This document shows positions 36,645 to 45,903 of a stretch of DNA of 64,000 nt, piece after piece. The DNA comes from an uncultured Prevotella sp. (lineage in GTDB: Bacteria; Bacteroidota; Bacteroidia; Bacteroidales; Bacteroidaceae), in contig UQTI01000001.1 of NCBI GenBank assembly GCA_900543975.1, positions 20,056 through 84,055 of the forward strand. The letters run 5' to 3'. The notes beneath the pieces are model-generated. The model made no database searches. It was not told where the DNA came from and saw only the letters and a list, made by a program, of their open reading frames with translations. Position numbers and translations under genes: made by a program. Each line of letters opens with the position of its first letter. Within the stretch, counting starts at the first letter, position 1.

Positions 36645-38498
36645 ATGTGGAACAGAATAAAATATCTTTTATCCTATTTTTTGCTGGTGTGGGGATTCTT
36701 CCTCATACAAAAGCCTGTGTTCATGGCCGTGAACGCATCTAAGAGTTATGCGCTGACCGACTATCTGAGCGTCATGTGGCATGGCGCCGGACTGGATGCC
36801 ACTACCACGGGCTACCTCACCATCCTGCCGTTCCTGCTCACCGTGGTATCGGTGTGGTACCGGCATCTGCCGTTCCGCAAGGTCATGACGCCCTATTATG
36901 TCATCGTGATGCTCCTCATAAGTGCCATCTTCATTGGCGACATGTCGCTGTTCTCGTTCTGGGAGAGCAAGCTTGACGCGTCAATTTTTATCTATATCGA
37001 CTCGCCGAAGAACGCCATGGCCAGCGTGTCGGGCGGTTACATAGCTGCACGCATAGGCATGATCGTAGGGCTGACTGCCGTGATGAGCGCCCTGCTGTGG
37101 CTCATCACCCCGAAGACTCTTGAAAAGATAAACATGATAGGTCAGCAGCTCGTTGCCACGTTGTGTGCTCTGCCCTTGGGCGCGTTGCTCTTTCTTGTTA
37201 TAAGAGGAGGCTTCCGCGTGTCTACAGCCAATGTGGGCGATGCCTATTTCAGCAATGACCAGTATCTGAACCTCTCGGCCATAAACCCGGCGTTCAACCT
37301 GTTTGCAAGCACAGAACGACAGGCACGCTATGAGGACGAATTCAACTTTTATGACGAGCAGCGACGCGCACAGCTTATGAAGGGCCTGTATGACACCAAC
37401 GACACCAACACCACACAGGTGCTCGAAACGCAGCGCCCCAACATCCTCGTGATCTTCATGGAGAGTTTCGGCGCCACGATGATTGAACGTCTTGGCGGCG
37501 AGAAGGGTGTGGCGCCCAACCTTGAGAGTCTGGCTGACAACGGCGTGTTCTTCTCGCGCATCTTCGCCAACAGCTTCCGCACAGACCGAGGCACCGTATG
37601 CACGTTCAGCGGCTTCCCCGGTTTGCCCACGCTGTCGCTCATGAAGGTGTCAAACCTCTGCCAGCAGTTGCCCAACATCGCAAACACGTTGGGACAGGCG
37701 GGCTATGAGACCGACTTTCTCTATGGCGGCGACATCAACTTCACCAACATGCAGGGCTATCTGCGTGCTGGAGGATTCCAAAAAATAACATCGCAGGACG
37801 ATTTCTCCCTGACCGAGCGCAACTACAGCAAGTGGGGTGTGCCCGACGGCATAACCTTCAACCATCTCTACGACATGCTCAAGGAACGCGAGAACAGCAA
37901 GAAACCGTGGTTCACAACGTTCCTCACGCTGAGCAGCCATGAGCCGTTTGAGGTGCCGTACAAGAAGTTTGAAGATGCCCATTTCAACGCCTTTGCCTAC
38001 ACCGACCATTGCATTGGCGAGTTTATAAGACGCTTCCGCAAGACCAAACAGTGGAAGAACACGCTTATCGTCCTGCTGCCCGACCACGGCATACCTTATC
38101 CTAAGGAGGGCGAGAGGTTCAGTCCGCGCTTCTTCCGCATACCGATGATCTGGACGGGCGGTGCCGTGCGCCAGAAGATGACGGTTGAGAAAATCATGAA
38201 CCAGACCGACCTTGCCGCCACGCTCTTGGCACAGCTCGGTCTAAAGCACGACAACTTCTTGTTCAGCCGTAACGTGCTGAGCGAGAGCTACACCTATCCG
38301 TTCGCGTTCTACAGTTTTGTCAACGGCTTCTGCTTTCTCGACAACACGGGCGTGAGCGTTTACGACAACGCCTCGAACAAGGTGTTCTTCAACGTGGCTC
38401 CCGAGGGCGACAGCGTGCGCGTGCAGAAGGGCAAGGCCATCTTGCAGACGCTCTACGACGAGGTGGGACAGATGAACAGTAAACGTTATAAAAAATAA
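36645..38498 (+). CDS. LTA synthase-family sulfatase / phosphoglycerol transferase
   Basis: A 617-residue inner-membrane enzyme: five N-terminal membrane helices (to about residue 200) and a large periplasmic sulfatase-fold domain (about 265-580). Metal and catalytic positions typical of LtaS are visible: Glu in VIFMESFGA, Thr in FRTDRGTVCTFSG, and Asp-His in LLPDHGIPYP. Gram-negative members transfer phosphoglycerol or phosphoethanolamine-type groups onto envelope glycans or lipids; the acceptor here is unknown. Starts with MWNRIKYLLSYFLLVWGF, a normal membrane start. Confidence 0.92.
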   Translation: MWNRIKYLLSYFLLVWGFFLIQKPVFMAVNASKSYALTDYLSVMWHGAGLDATTTGYLTILPFLLTVVSVWYRHLPFRKVMTPYYVIVMLLISAIFIGDMSLFSFWESKLDASIFIYIDSPKNAMASVSGGYIAARIGMIVGLTAVMSALLWLITPKTLEKINMIGQQLVATLCALPLGALLFLVIRGGFRVSTANVGDAYFSNDQYLNLSAINPAFNLFASTERQARYEDEFNFYDEQRRAQLMKGLYDTNDTNTTQVLETQRPNILVIFMESFGATMIERLGGEKGVAPNLESLADNGVFFSRIFANSFRTDRGTVCTFSGFPGLPTLSLMKVSNLCQQLPNIANTLGQAGYETDFLYGGDINFTNMQGYLRAGGFQKITSQDDFSLTERNYSKWGVPDGITFNHLYDMLKERENSKKPWFTTFLTLSSHEPFEVPYKKFEDAHFNAFAYTDHCIGEFIRRFRKTKQWKNTLIVLLPDHGIPYPKEGERFSPRFFRIPMIWTGGAVRQKMTVEKIMNQTDLAATLLAQLGLKHDNFLFSRNVLSESYTYPFAFYSFVNGFCFLDNTGVSVYDNASNKVFFNVAPEGDSVRVQKGKAILQTLYDEVGQMNSKRYKK

Positions 38499-38575
38499 GT
38501 TGGCTGTCATGCAAGATTTTTCTTTCGCTCACGTTTCGTTATAAAAAAATAAAGGAAAATTTTTTATAGACAGCA

Positions 38576-39157
38576 ATGACGATAAAACAAATAACGACAT
38601 ATCTGCTCATGGCTTTGGCTGTGCTCGTGACAGGCTGTAGCGATGAGGCACAAGAGAACGAGTGGCTTGGCGACCCGAATGCCACCACCTTGGTGGCACG
38701 ATATGAGGGCGAGTGGAAGGTAGGCAATCATTATGCCGGCAAGGGCGAGGTGGGTGTCTACTCTACGGGCTTTGACCTCTCGACCGTCCCCTACGCTGCC
38801 ATCTTGCGCATGGCCATGCCACACCGTAACGTGGAGTGTGATGCTGACAAGGGCTATGTGGTGCCTTACAACAACATTGGCTATTCGCAACACGCCGTCT
38901 ACATGAAGCTTGGAGCAAGCCAATGGCTCACAAAGGCAACCGTTGACGGAAAAACCTATTCGGCAATCTTGTATATGGCGCAGCCCTCGGGGCAGCAAAC
39001 GGCTTATCCCAACGCCACGTTCTCGAAGGTGTCGGGCGTCTACAGCATGGTGTTTCCGCTGCTTAAGGTGGAGCTTCTTGGCAGCAAAGGAGAACTGTGT
39101 GAGACCGTGGATGCCGACTTGCAGATTACGTTTACAACAATAACAAAGAAAAAATGA
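38576..39157 (+). CDS. putative lipoprotein
   Basis: A 193-residue lipoprotein of unknown function: lipobox LVTGC (Cys21), acidic linker, then a beta-rich domain beginning YEGEWKVGNHYAGKGEVGVY, which is faintly like the DUF4840-type lipoprotein at the left end but not enough to assign it. It lies 77 bp after the LTA-synthase-like gene and about 24 bp before an ECF sigma factor gene on the same strand, so it may belong to the sigma cluster. Confidence 0.75.
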   Translation: MTIKQITTYLLMALAVLVTGCSDEAQENEWLGDPNATTLVARYEGEWKVGNHYAGKGEVGVYSTGFDLSTVPYAAILRMAMPHRNVECDADKGYVVPYNNIGYSQHAVYMKLGASQWLTKATVDGKTYSAILYMAQPSGQQTAYPNATFSKVSGVYSMVFPLLKVELLGSKGELCETVDADLQITFTTITKKK

Positions 39158-39181
39158 TGTGGGTTTCGCGTGGCTCTAAAC

Positions 39182-39748
39182 ATGCGAAACTTTAATAACA
39201 AGGAGATTTTGGAAGCAGAAGAGCTGCTCGTAAGTAGGATAAAGGAGGGCGACCGCACAGCCATGCGCACGCTCTACGACCGCTATTCGGGATATGTCAT
39301 GGCCGTTGCGCTGCGATATGTTCCGGACAGGGACGATGTGCAAGATGTTGTGCAAGACAGCTTTGTCAAAATCTTCACATCAATAGGCTCTTTCTCTTAC
39401 CGTGGCGAAGGGTCGCTTAAGGCGTGGATGGGGCGCATCGTGGCAAACATGTCGCTCGACTTTCTGCGGAAGAACAAGACGCTTAGCTTCACCTCCGATT
39501 TGCCAAACATTGCCGATGAGCCCGAGCCCGACATCGGCGGCGTGAGCGACGAGGCGCTCATGAGCATGATTGCGCGGCTTCCCGATGGCTACAGGGTGGT
39601 GCTTAACATGTTTGTGTTTGAGCAGATGAGCCACAAGGAGATAGCGCAACGGCTCGGGATAAAGGAGAACTCGTCGGCATCGCAATATTTTCACGCGAAG
39701 AAATTGCTCGGCAAGATGATTAACGATTACATTAAAAAGCAACAATAA
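39182..39748 (+). CDS. ECF RNA polymerase sigma factor
   Basis: A 188-residue extracytoplasmic-function sigma factor: region 2 (about 15-90, MRTLYDRYSGYVMAVALRYVPDRDDVQDVVQDSFVKIF) binding the -10 DNA and core polymerase, and region 4 (about 125-180, LPDGYRVVLNMFVFEQMSHKEIAQRLGIKENSSASQYFHAKKLL) with the HTH. A GTG 12 bp upstream (39170) is an alternative start; the ATG is preferred. Only 9 bp separate it from the next gene, whose N-terminus looks like an anti-sigma factor. Confidence 0.92.
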   Translation: MRNFNNKEILEAEELLVSRIKEGDRTAMRTLYDRYSGYVMAVALRYVPDRDDVQDVVQDSFVKIFTSIGSFSYRGEGSLKAWMGRIVANMSLDFLRKNKTLSFTSDLPNIADEPEPDIGGVSDEALMSMIARLPDGYRVVLNMFVFEQMSHKEIAQRLGIKENSSASQYFHAKKLLGKMINDYIKKQQ

Positions 39749-39757
39749 GGCAACAAT

Positions 39758-41176
39758 ATGAAACACAACGGTTTTGCAGAACAGATGCGACAGCGTCTCG
39801 GCAATGCTGAGGCTGACGTGCCGGAAGGTCTGTGGGATGCCATTGAGCAGAAGCTCGACGCGCAGCCTGCGGCAGCTCCGCAGATGACCATTGTCAAGAC
39901 ACCGCGACGTGTGGTGCTCAGACGATGGGCTGTGGCTGCATCGGTGGCTATTGTTGCCGGTGCCGGGCTGTGGTGGTATGCGCACGATGATGACACGCTG
40001 CCTGGCGGAGCCAAGGCGTTGGGCGTGGTGGCTTATGACAACGCCGAGGTTAAGCCCGCGGTCTCGAAAAGGGCTGACAGGACGGGGCTTTCGGAAAATT
40101 ATAATCTTTCTGTGGGTTCCAAATCTTTAAACGAATCCAATGTGTCTGTAGGTTCCAATCTTTCAGACGGTTCAAACCATTCGGGTGGTTCAAACCATTC
40201 GGGTGGTTCAAACGCCACAATGGTAGCCCAGTATATGTCTCGTCGCGCTGACGGTGGTGCCGACATGGTCGCGATGGCCGATAACGACAGCAAGGCTGTT
40301 GTTGCTCAGACTTTCACAGATGAGAGTGGCAATGGTGTCGCGCCTTCTAAGGATGTGACGGACCAAGAAGCAAAGGCTGAGGCAAAGCGTGGGTTAAAGG
40401 AAGAGAGCAGGGCGGCTGCAAGGAGCATGACGAACAGACGGGCGCTGACAACGGCGACGGGACGCTCTGCCGCAACGGCGATGAGGCGCTCTGCCGCAAC
40501 CGAAGAACAGTTCCCACGACGCGCAGAAAATGGCGGGTCGAAATGGCAGTTTGGTGTTGGCACATCGGGCAACATGACTCGCTATTCGTCTACTAACGGC
40601 ATCATGCCTGTGCGCTATTCGGATGTAGCCATGGCGCAGGGTAGCAGCAACGCTTATTTTAGTGCTGAACCTCTGCAACGCGACTGCAAGGAGACGACGA
40701 AACACAACATGCCCGTGTCGTTTGGCGCAACGGTGTCTTATGCCCTTAACGACCGTCTCGCCCTTACATCGGGTCTTGTCTACACGCTTGCCACCTCGTC
40801 TTTCGAGCACGGCACGTCAAGCAACGCCTCTAAGGATGAGCAGACTCTTCATTATGTAGGCATACCACTCACGGCAAGCTACACCATCTGGAGCAACAGT
40901 TGGCTTAAAACCTATGTTAATGCGGGTGGACAAGCCGACTTCAACGTGTCGGCAAAGGTGGAGACGGAGGGTCACACCACCGATATAGACAAGGATCGTG
41001 CGCAGCTGTCGGTCGGTGCTGCCGCTGGCGTGCAGCTAAACGTCATCAAGCAGATGGGTGTGTATGTGGAGCCCGGAATGAGATATTATTTCGACAACGG
41101 CAGCAACGTGCAGACCGTGTTCAAAGAACATCCTTGCAACTTTAGTTTGCAGATGGGATTGAGGTGGAACTTTTAA
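39758..41176 (+). CDS. anti-sigma-like N-terminus fused to outer-membrane-type beta-barrel
   Basis: A 472-residue protein. Residues 1-45 resemble the cytoplasmic head of Bacteroidetes anti-sigma proteins (FAEQMRQRLGNAEADVPEGLWDAIEQKL). A single membrane helix follows (about 57-74). Residues 100-265 are low-complexity, Ser/Asn/Ala-rich, with SGGSN repeats. The C-terminal ~200 residues (FGVGTSGNMTRYSS… to SLQMGLRWNF) look like an eight-stranded OmpA-like/PorT-like barrel ending in Phe. A barrel tethered to an inner-membrane anti-sigma would span the periplasm, a known Bacteroidetes arrangement (‘outer membrane beta-barrel protein’ next to ECF sigma). Likely controls the adjacent sigma factor. 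Confidence 0.8.
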   Translation: MKHNGFAEQMRQRLGNAEADVPEGLWDAIEQKLDAQPAAAPQMTIVKTPRRVVLRRWAVAASVAIVAGAGLWWYAHDDDTLPGGAKALGVVAYDNAEVKPAVSKRADRTGLSENYNLSVGSKSLNESNVSVGSNLSDGSNHSGGSNHSGGSNATMVAQYMSRRADGGADMVAMADNDSKAVVAQTFTDESGNGVAPSKDVTDQEAKAEAKRGLKEESRAAARSMTNRRALTTATGRSAATAMRRSAATEEQFPRRAENGGSKWQFGVGTSGNMTRYSSTNGIMPVRYSDVAMAQGSSNAYFSAEPLQRDCKETTKHNMPVSFGATVSYALNDRLALTSGLVYTLATSSFEHGTSSNASKDEQTLHYVGIPLTASYTIWSNSWLKTYVNAGGQADFNVSAKVETEGHTTDIDKDRAQLSVGAAAGVQLNVIKQMGVYVEPGMRYYFDNGSNVQTVFKEHPCNFSLQMGLRWNF

Positions 41177-41345
41177 AGGTAAAAAGGCTTTTTAAAGGTA
41201 AAAAGGTAAAAAGGTAAAAAAAGGCTGGCGCCTTTGGAAGGGAAAAACGAAGAGTGAAAAAAACTTTTTAAAGGTAAAAAGGTAAAAGGGTAAAAAGGTA
41301 AAAAAAGGCTGAGGCATGCTTGTGGCTTGCGCTCAGCTTTGTTTT
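41177..41345. repeat. GGTAAAAA low-complexity repeats with GGCTGGCGCC insert
   Basis: Blocks of AAAGGTAAAAAGG surround a GGCTGGCGCCTTTGGAAGGGAA segment that recurs at 42735 and 42841. The end holds a GCTGAG/CTCAGC hairpin near 41311-41337, a possible terminator of the barrel gene. Confidence 0.75.
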
Positions 41346-41446
41346 ATTTATTCATCAATCTATTTTTAATCTCTTCATCATCACCTTTTCATCATCACCT
41401 TCTTCGTTATCCTCTTGTTCTGTCTTTTTCTTGAGGTAGCTTTCTT

Positions 41447-41866
41447 TTAGTTTAGCATGACGCAAGTTTCGGCGTTACAAGTGGAGCATTCTGTCTGACG
41501 GCTCTTGCGCTCGCAGTAGCGCTCACACTGGGCGCAGATGTCATAGCCTAACATGGCGCCGAGAATGAAATCTTCCTCGGGGGTAAGTTGGCAGAGAGGC
41601 TTCGTTATCATCAAGCGTATGGCATCAAGACATTCTTTCTTGCCAAAAAATAGGTTCAGACGGTCGTTACCTACAGGCTGGATGACGTAGCTTATGTTCT
41701 GGTGCTGCAATCGTGTGACGGCAAACTGCTCATAACGCTTGTTGAAGGTGAAAAGCACCATTCGGCGCACACCTTTCTTAAACTCGTAGATGTGGTTGAC
41801 CAAAACTTTCATGTCTTCGGGCAGACGGGTGGTGTCTTGCTGTGTTGCTGATGATGGATAATTCAT
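41447..41866 (-). CDS. DUF2023 protein
   Basis: A small soluble protein (139 residues; 121 if started at Met19, MKVLVNHIYEFKKGVRRM, which is closer to the usual family start). The family is DUF2023, known mainly as a neighbour of flavodoxin genes in Bacteroidetes and some Proteobacteria. Contains CAQCERYCERKSRQTECSTC near the C-terminus, a Cys cluster that could bind metal. It is 127 bp downstream of the flavodoxin gene, with an imperfect hairpin (41885-41917) in between. Confidence 0.85.
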   Translation of the reverse strand: MNYPSSATQQDTTRLPEDMKVLVNHIYEFKKGVRRMVLFTFNKRYEQFAVTRLQHQNISYVIQPVGNDRLNLFFGKKECLDAIRLMITKPLCQLTPEEDFILGAMLGYDICAQCERYCERKSRQTECSTCNAETCVMLN

Positions 41867-41993
41867 TTGCTTATGATTTTTATTGAAGCTCCATAAGCTT
41901 CACACTTATGGAACTTCAACTGGGGGAATTATTAATTTTTCTTTTTTTCACTCACAAAACGTGATGCATAGAGATAAGATGCTCACATGGAGC

Positions 41994-42488
41994 TTAGAGT
42001 GATGGTTTGATGCTTTCAAGCCAGGCATCGATGCGCTCTTCTGTCTTGTCGTCCTCGTTAACGTTGTCGAGGGCAAGGCCAACAAACTTGTCTCCTTCCA
42101 CAGCCTCGCTCTCATCGAAGGTGTAGCCATCGGCAGACACGCCGTCAAGAACAGTTGCTCCTGCTCCCTTTGCTGCGTCATAGAGCTCCTTCATGCCGCC
42201 ACAGAAGGTGTCGGGATAAGACTCGCTGTCGCCGCAGCCAAACAGAGCCACGGTCTTGCTGCTGAGGTCGGCGCTCTTAAGCTCTTTCACGCCATCATAC
42301 CAGTCGTCTTGCATCTCGCCTGCTCCCCATGTAGAGGTTCCGAGAATGAGGTTGTCATGACTTGCTATTGCGTCGGCATTAAGGCTTGCGGCGTCAATGA
42401 TGTCTGCCCCAAGTTTAGAGGCGATGGTCTCGGCTATCTCTTGGCATGTGCCTGTAGACGATCCATAAATTACAATTGTTGGTTTCAT
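41994..42488 (-). CDS. fldA: flavodoxin
   Basis: A 164-residue FMN-binding electron carrier of the long-chain type. The phosphate loop is IYGSSTGTCQEIAETI (about 6-21), the first FMN loop TSTWGAGEMQDDW (about 52-64), and the second LFGCGDSESYPDTFCGG (about 83-99). It serves as low-potential electron donor to enzymes such as pyruvate-ferredoxin oxidoreductase partners or IspG/H; the exact partner is not shown here. A full promoter lies 157 bp upstream with a strikingly purine-rich leader. Co-occurs with DUF2023. Confidence 0.95.
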   Translation of the reverse strand: MKPTIVIYGSSTGTCQEIAETIASKLGADIIDAASLNADAIASHDNLILGTSTWGAGEMQDDWYDGVKELKSADLSSKTVALFGCGDSESYPDTFCGGMKELYDAAKGAGATVLDGVSADGYTFDESEAVEGDKFVGLALDNVNEDDKTEERIDAWLESIKPSL

Positions 42489-42640
42489 CTTTATTCTTTT
42501 TAAAATTTACTTTTCGTTTTCCTTTTATTTTCTTTTTCCTTTTCGTTTTCTTTTTCGTTTTCTTTTAATTCGCGTTTCCTTTTCCTTTTCGTTTTCTTTA
42601 AAAACAAGCTTTCTTCAAATTGTTGTTGAATCTTATTTTC
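42489..42640 (-). promoter_or_regulatory. purine-rich leader of fldA
   Basis: On the mRNA strand the leader is repeats of GAAAACGAAAAGGAAAA, about 100 nt nearly free of U and C, ending close to the ATG. Confidence 0.6.
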
Positions 42641-42645
42641 GTTTG

Positions 42646-42676
42646 CAAAGTTACAGTCTTGGCACAACATCCGCAA
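42646..42676 (-). promoter_or_regulatory. fldA promoter
   Basis: Minus strand TTG-N20-TAACTTTG. Confidence 0.75.
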
Positions 42677-42693
42677 TACCTAAAAATGAGGGT

Positions 42694-42865
42694 TTTTAAA
42701 GGTAAAAAAGTAAAAAGGTAAAAAGGTAAAAAAGGCTGGCGCCTTGGAAGGGAAAAATGAAGAGGAAAGAGGGAAGAGTGAAAAATCTTTTTAAAGGTAA
42801 AAAGGATTTTTAAAGTAAAAAAGTAAAAAGGTAAAAAAAAGGCTGGCGCTTTGGAAGGGAAATCG
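42694..42865. repeat. GGTAAAAA / GGCTGGCGCC repeats, two copies
   Basis: Two near copies of the 41210 block, each with AAAGGTAAAAAGG followed by GGCTGGCGCY-TTGGAAGGGAAA. Confidence 0.8.
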
Positions 42866-42869
42866 AAAA

Positions 42870-43031
42870 GTGAAAAGTGAAAAATCCAATAATTTATTAA
42901 AAGCTAAGCTTTCTTTAAAAAGAAAAAGGTAAAAAGGTTTTATGGCGTTAGCCTTTTTTTACCTTTTTACCTTTTAATTTTTTTAGCAATAATCTAAAAT
43001 AGCCTTAGCTATTGGATTTTTCGCTTTTCAC
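42870..43031. repeat. 162-bp nested palindrome
   Basis: Outer 21-bp arms (42870-42890, 43011-43031) match with one mismatch; AGCTAAG/CTTAGCT form a middle pair; GGTAAAAAGG and its complement form the inner stem (42924-42938, 42961-42975). Lies between the end of pepD and the fldA promoter. Confidence 0.75.
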
Positions 43032-43049
43032 TTTTCGTTTTTCACTTAA

Positions 43050-44507
43050 TTATTTCTCTCCCACCGTTTCCATGGTCTTCTTAAGCAGTTCCCAGAATGG
43101 AGCAACGGTAGATATGCAGCAACGCTCGCCTGTGGTGTGTGGAGAGCAGAGCGTTGGACCGAACGACACAACGTCGAGGTGAGGATATTTGCCGAGGATG
43201 ACAGAACACTCCAGACCAGCATGGTCGGCCTGCTCTGTGGCTTCCTTGCCAAACATCTCCTTGTAGTTTTTCTTCAGGAGGTTCAGAATGTCGCTGTTGG
43301 GGTTGGGATCCCAGCCGTTATAGCTGCCGCTGAGCACAACCTTCATGCCAGCCATAGAGAAGCAGCTCTCGAGAGTGGTGGCCTCATATTCCTTCATGGT
43401 CTCGTTTGACGAGCGTGTGAGGAAGAGAACAGATGCCTTGCCGTCGGCGATGTTGATGATGGCGAGGTTTGAAGAGGTCTCAACAACGGTGGGGTACGAC
43501 GGGATCATGCGTGTCACGCCATTGTGGCAAGCGTAGATAGCGTCGACGATGTTGTCCTGAATCTCCTCGGGCACCTCGTGAGAGGGTGTCTCTACAGCTG
43601 TAGCGAAGAACTCGATGCCGCTCTCGATGCCTCTATATTCGTTTTCGAAAGTCTCTTTCCATTCGGCAACAAGATCCTTCAGCGCCTCCACGTTCTCCTT
43701 AGGCAGTGTGAGCACGGTCTCACACTCGAAAGGAATGGCGTTGCGCATGTTGCCGCCGTGCCATGTAGCAAGGCGTGCCTCACACTCGGTTATGGCGTCG
43801 CGAACGAAGCGCACCATGAGCTTGTTGGCGTTGGCGCGACCCTCGTGAATCTCAAGACCGGAGTGGCCACCGCGCAGACCCTTAAGCGTAACCTTTACGG
43901 CAGAATCCTCGGGATCGGTTTCCACCTCTTTATAATCGAGCGTTGCGCTGACGTCAACGCCGCCAGCGCTACCGATAACAAACTTGCCCCATGTCTCTGA
44001 GTCGAGGTTGAGCAAGATGTCGCCGTTAAGCTCGCCTTCGGGCAGATCGTTGGCACCGAACATACCTGTCTCTTCGTCGGCTGTGATCAGTCCCTCAACG
44101 GGTCCGTGCTTCAGGTCTTTAGCCTCCATGACAGCCATGATGGCAGCCACGCCCAGTCCGTCGTCGGAACCCAGGGTTGTGCCTTTAGCCTTTACCCAGT
44201 CGCCGTCAATATATGTCTCAATGGGGTCGGTAACGAAGTTGTGTGTGCTTTCTTTGCTCTTCTGCGGCACCATGTCCATGTGTGCCTGCAAGATAATGCC
44301 CTTGCGGTTCTCCATGCCAGGAGTGGCGGGCTTGCGCATGACGATGTTGCCGGCAGCATCCTTGAAAGCCTCCACGCCAGCCTTGGCAGCGAAGTCGAGC
44401 AGGAACTGCTGTATCTTCTCAAGATGTCCTGAAGGACGTGGAACCTGTGTCAGTGCATAGAAATTTCGCCAGATGCACTCTGGTTTTAGATTCTTGATTT
44501 CGCTCAT
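43050..44507 (-). CDS. pepD: aminoacyl-histidine dipeptidase
   Basis: A 485-residue M20-family metallopeptidase hydrolysing Xaa-His and other dipeptides in the cytoplasm. Metal ligands and catalytic residues are in place: His76/Asp78 (QAHMDMV), Asp115 (LGSDDGLG), Glu145/Glu146 (TADEETGMFG) and Asp174 (LNLDSETWG); the C-terminal His is in GPTLCSPHTTGERC. The lid domain spans about 185-400. Length is as for E. coli PepD. Preceded 35 bp upstream by the flippase-like gene on the same strand, so probably co-transcribed. Confidence 0.95.
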   Translation of the reverse strand: MSEIKNLKPECIWRNFYALTQVPRPSGHLEKIQQFLLDFAAKAGVEAFKDAAGNIVMRKPATPGMENRKGIILQAHMDMVPQKSKESTHNFVTDPIETYIDGDWVKAKGTTLGSDDGLGVAAIMAVMEAKDLKHGPVEGLITADEETGMFGANDLPEGELNGDILLNLDSETWGKFVIGSAGGVDVSATLDYKEVETDPEDSAVKVTLKGLRGGHSGLEIHEGRANANKLMVRFVRDAITECEARLATWHGGNMRNAIPFECETVLTLPKENVEALKDLVAEWKETFENEYRGIESGIEFFATAVETPSHEVPEEIQDNIVDAIYACHNGVTRMIPSYPTVVETSSNLAIINIADGKASVLFLTRSSNETMKEYEATTLESCFSMAGMKVVLSGSYNGWDPNPNSDILNLLKKNYKEMFGKEATEQADHAGLECSVILGKYPHLDVVSFGPTLCSPHTTGERCCISTVAPFWELLKKTMETVGEK

Positions 44508-44542
44508 AATTTTTTATGTTTTATGTGGTTTAAAATAAGAAA

Positions 44543-45556
44543 TCAGTTTGTCTGTACCGCAGCCGTCCTCTTCTTTGTGAACGACAGGGCGATCCATGCG
44601 TACACGCCCAAGGCTACAACGAGAAGTGTCTGCACCGTGTGAACGATGAGCACAAAGTAGAGGGCGTTGTTGTCGGCCACGCCATAGAGGATGAGCATGG
44701 TCTTCACGGCAAAATGCCACGGGCCGGCACCGTTGGGGGTGGGCACGATGACAGCAATGCTTCCCACGACAAATGTGACAAGTGCGCAGGACATGCCGAG
44801 GTGGGCTGTCGACTCGAAACAGAAGAACGTGAGATAATAATGCAGGAAGTAGCTGCCCCAGATGGCCAAGGTGAAGAAGATAAACAGCGGAACGTTCTTG
44901 ACCTTGCGAAGCGACATCACGCCCTGCCATATTCCGCCGATGGTGTTTTTCACCTTATTATATATGGAGAGCTTGCGGACAAGCACCCATAAAAGAGCTA
45001 ACGCAGCAACGCCGCACACACTGGTCACGGCCCATCCGGCAGGAGAGAAGCCACGAAGAATGGCGTCGATGCTTGTGCCCGTCTTGGCGAAGAACACGTT
45101 GAACACGCTCACCTGCCAAAGAAAAGTGAAGGCGGCAACAAAGGCCACAAGCAGAGAGTCGATAGCACGTTCGGTGACAACCGTGCCCAAGGCTTTGGGA
45201 AACGACACCTTGTCGTAACGGCTCAGCACGCCGCAACGTGCAAACTCGCCGATGCGGGGTATGACGAGGCTCAGAGCGTAAGACAGGAACACGGCGTTTA
45301 TGCTTGTAGAGTGGCGAGGATGCTCTCCAACAGGTTCCAATGACATGCGCCATCGCCAGCCGCGGAACATCTGGGCCAATATGCCGAAGGGGAAGGACAG
45401 AAGCATCCACGTCCAGTTCATGTCGTGGCGAAGCACGTCGGCAATGTCGCTAAACTTGAAATCGTGATACATCCAGAAGAGTATCAGGCCGCCAAGCAAC
45501 AGCGAGAAAGCCACTTTTGATATGTCGCCAACAGTTTTATTTATTTTTAAAGACAT
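44543..45556 (-). CDS. lysylphosphatidylglycerol synthase-type flippase-like membrane protein
   Basis: A 337-residue inner-membrane protein with about eight helices, of the LPG_synthase_TM/UPF0104 type. Recognisable blocks are LLSFPFGILAQMFRGWRWRMSLEP, ALSLVIPRIGEFARCGVLSRYDKVSFPKALGTVVTERAIDSL and the C-terminal IAVIVPTPNGAGPWHFA, which is typical. No catalytic lysyltransferase domain is present, so it is probably a lipid transporter or regulator rather than MprF. A -7 box TAATTTTG lies 21 bp before the ATG. Confidence 0.9.
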   Translation of the reverse strand: MSLKINKTVGDISKVAFSLLLGGLILFWMYHDFKFSDIADVLRHDMNWTWMLLSFPFGILAQMFRGWRWRMSLEPVGEHPRHSTSINAVFLSYALSLVIPRIGEFARCGVLSRYDKVSFPKALGTVVTERAIDSLLVAFVAAFTFLWQVSVFNVFFAKTGTSIDAILRGFSPAGWAVTSVCGVAALALLWVLVRKLSIYNKVKNTIGGIWQGVMSLRKVKNVPLFIFFTLAIWGSYFLHYYLTFFCFESTAHLGMSCALVTFVVGSIAVIVPTPNGAGPWHFAVKTMLILYGVADNNALYFVLIVHTVQTLLVVALGVYAWIALSFTKKRTAAVQTN

Positions 45557-45800
45557 CGTTTGAGTTGTTATTCTATCTGCAAAATTAATAAAAACAATTC
45601 AAAAACAGCAGTTTGCTACATTTTATTAAGGTATTTATTGTTTTTTGCCTATTTGCTGTCTGGTTTCTTCTTTTAGTGACAAACTTTCGCTTAATGTGTC
45701 AAAATGGTTTCAAGGAAATTTCCTAAATGTGACAGAATGACATCGTTATTTGACTTTAGTCAATAAAAAGGGGTGGTTGAGTGTGTTTTTTGTTATTTTG

Positions 45801-45832
45801 TTTGCGCACACAGCAAAATTGTCGTAATTTTG
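45801..45832 (+). promoter_or_regulatory. promoter of the 28-aa gene
   Basis: TTTG-N20-TAATTTTG, a perfect match, giving a leader of about 65 nt. Confidence 0.8.
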
Positions 45833-45903
45833 CATCGTCTAAAAGAGAAAAGATATATATAAGATTAGTTTAAGGATAACAATTTAAAGAAAGGAAAATT
45901 ATT

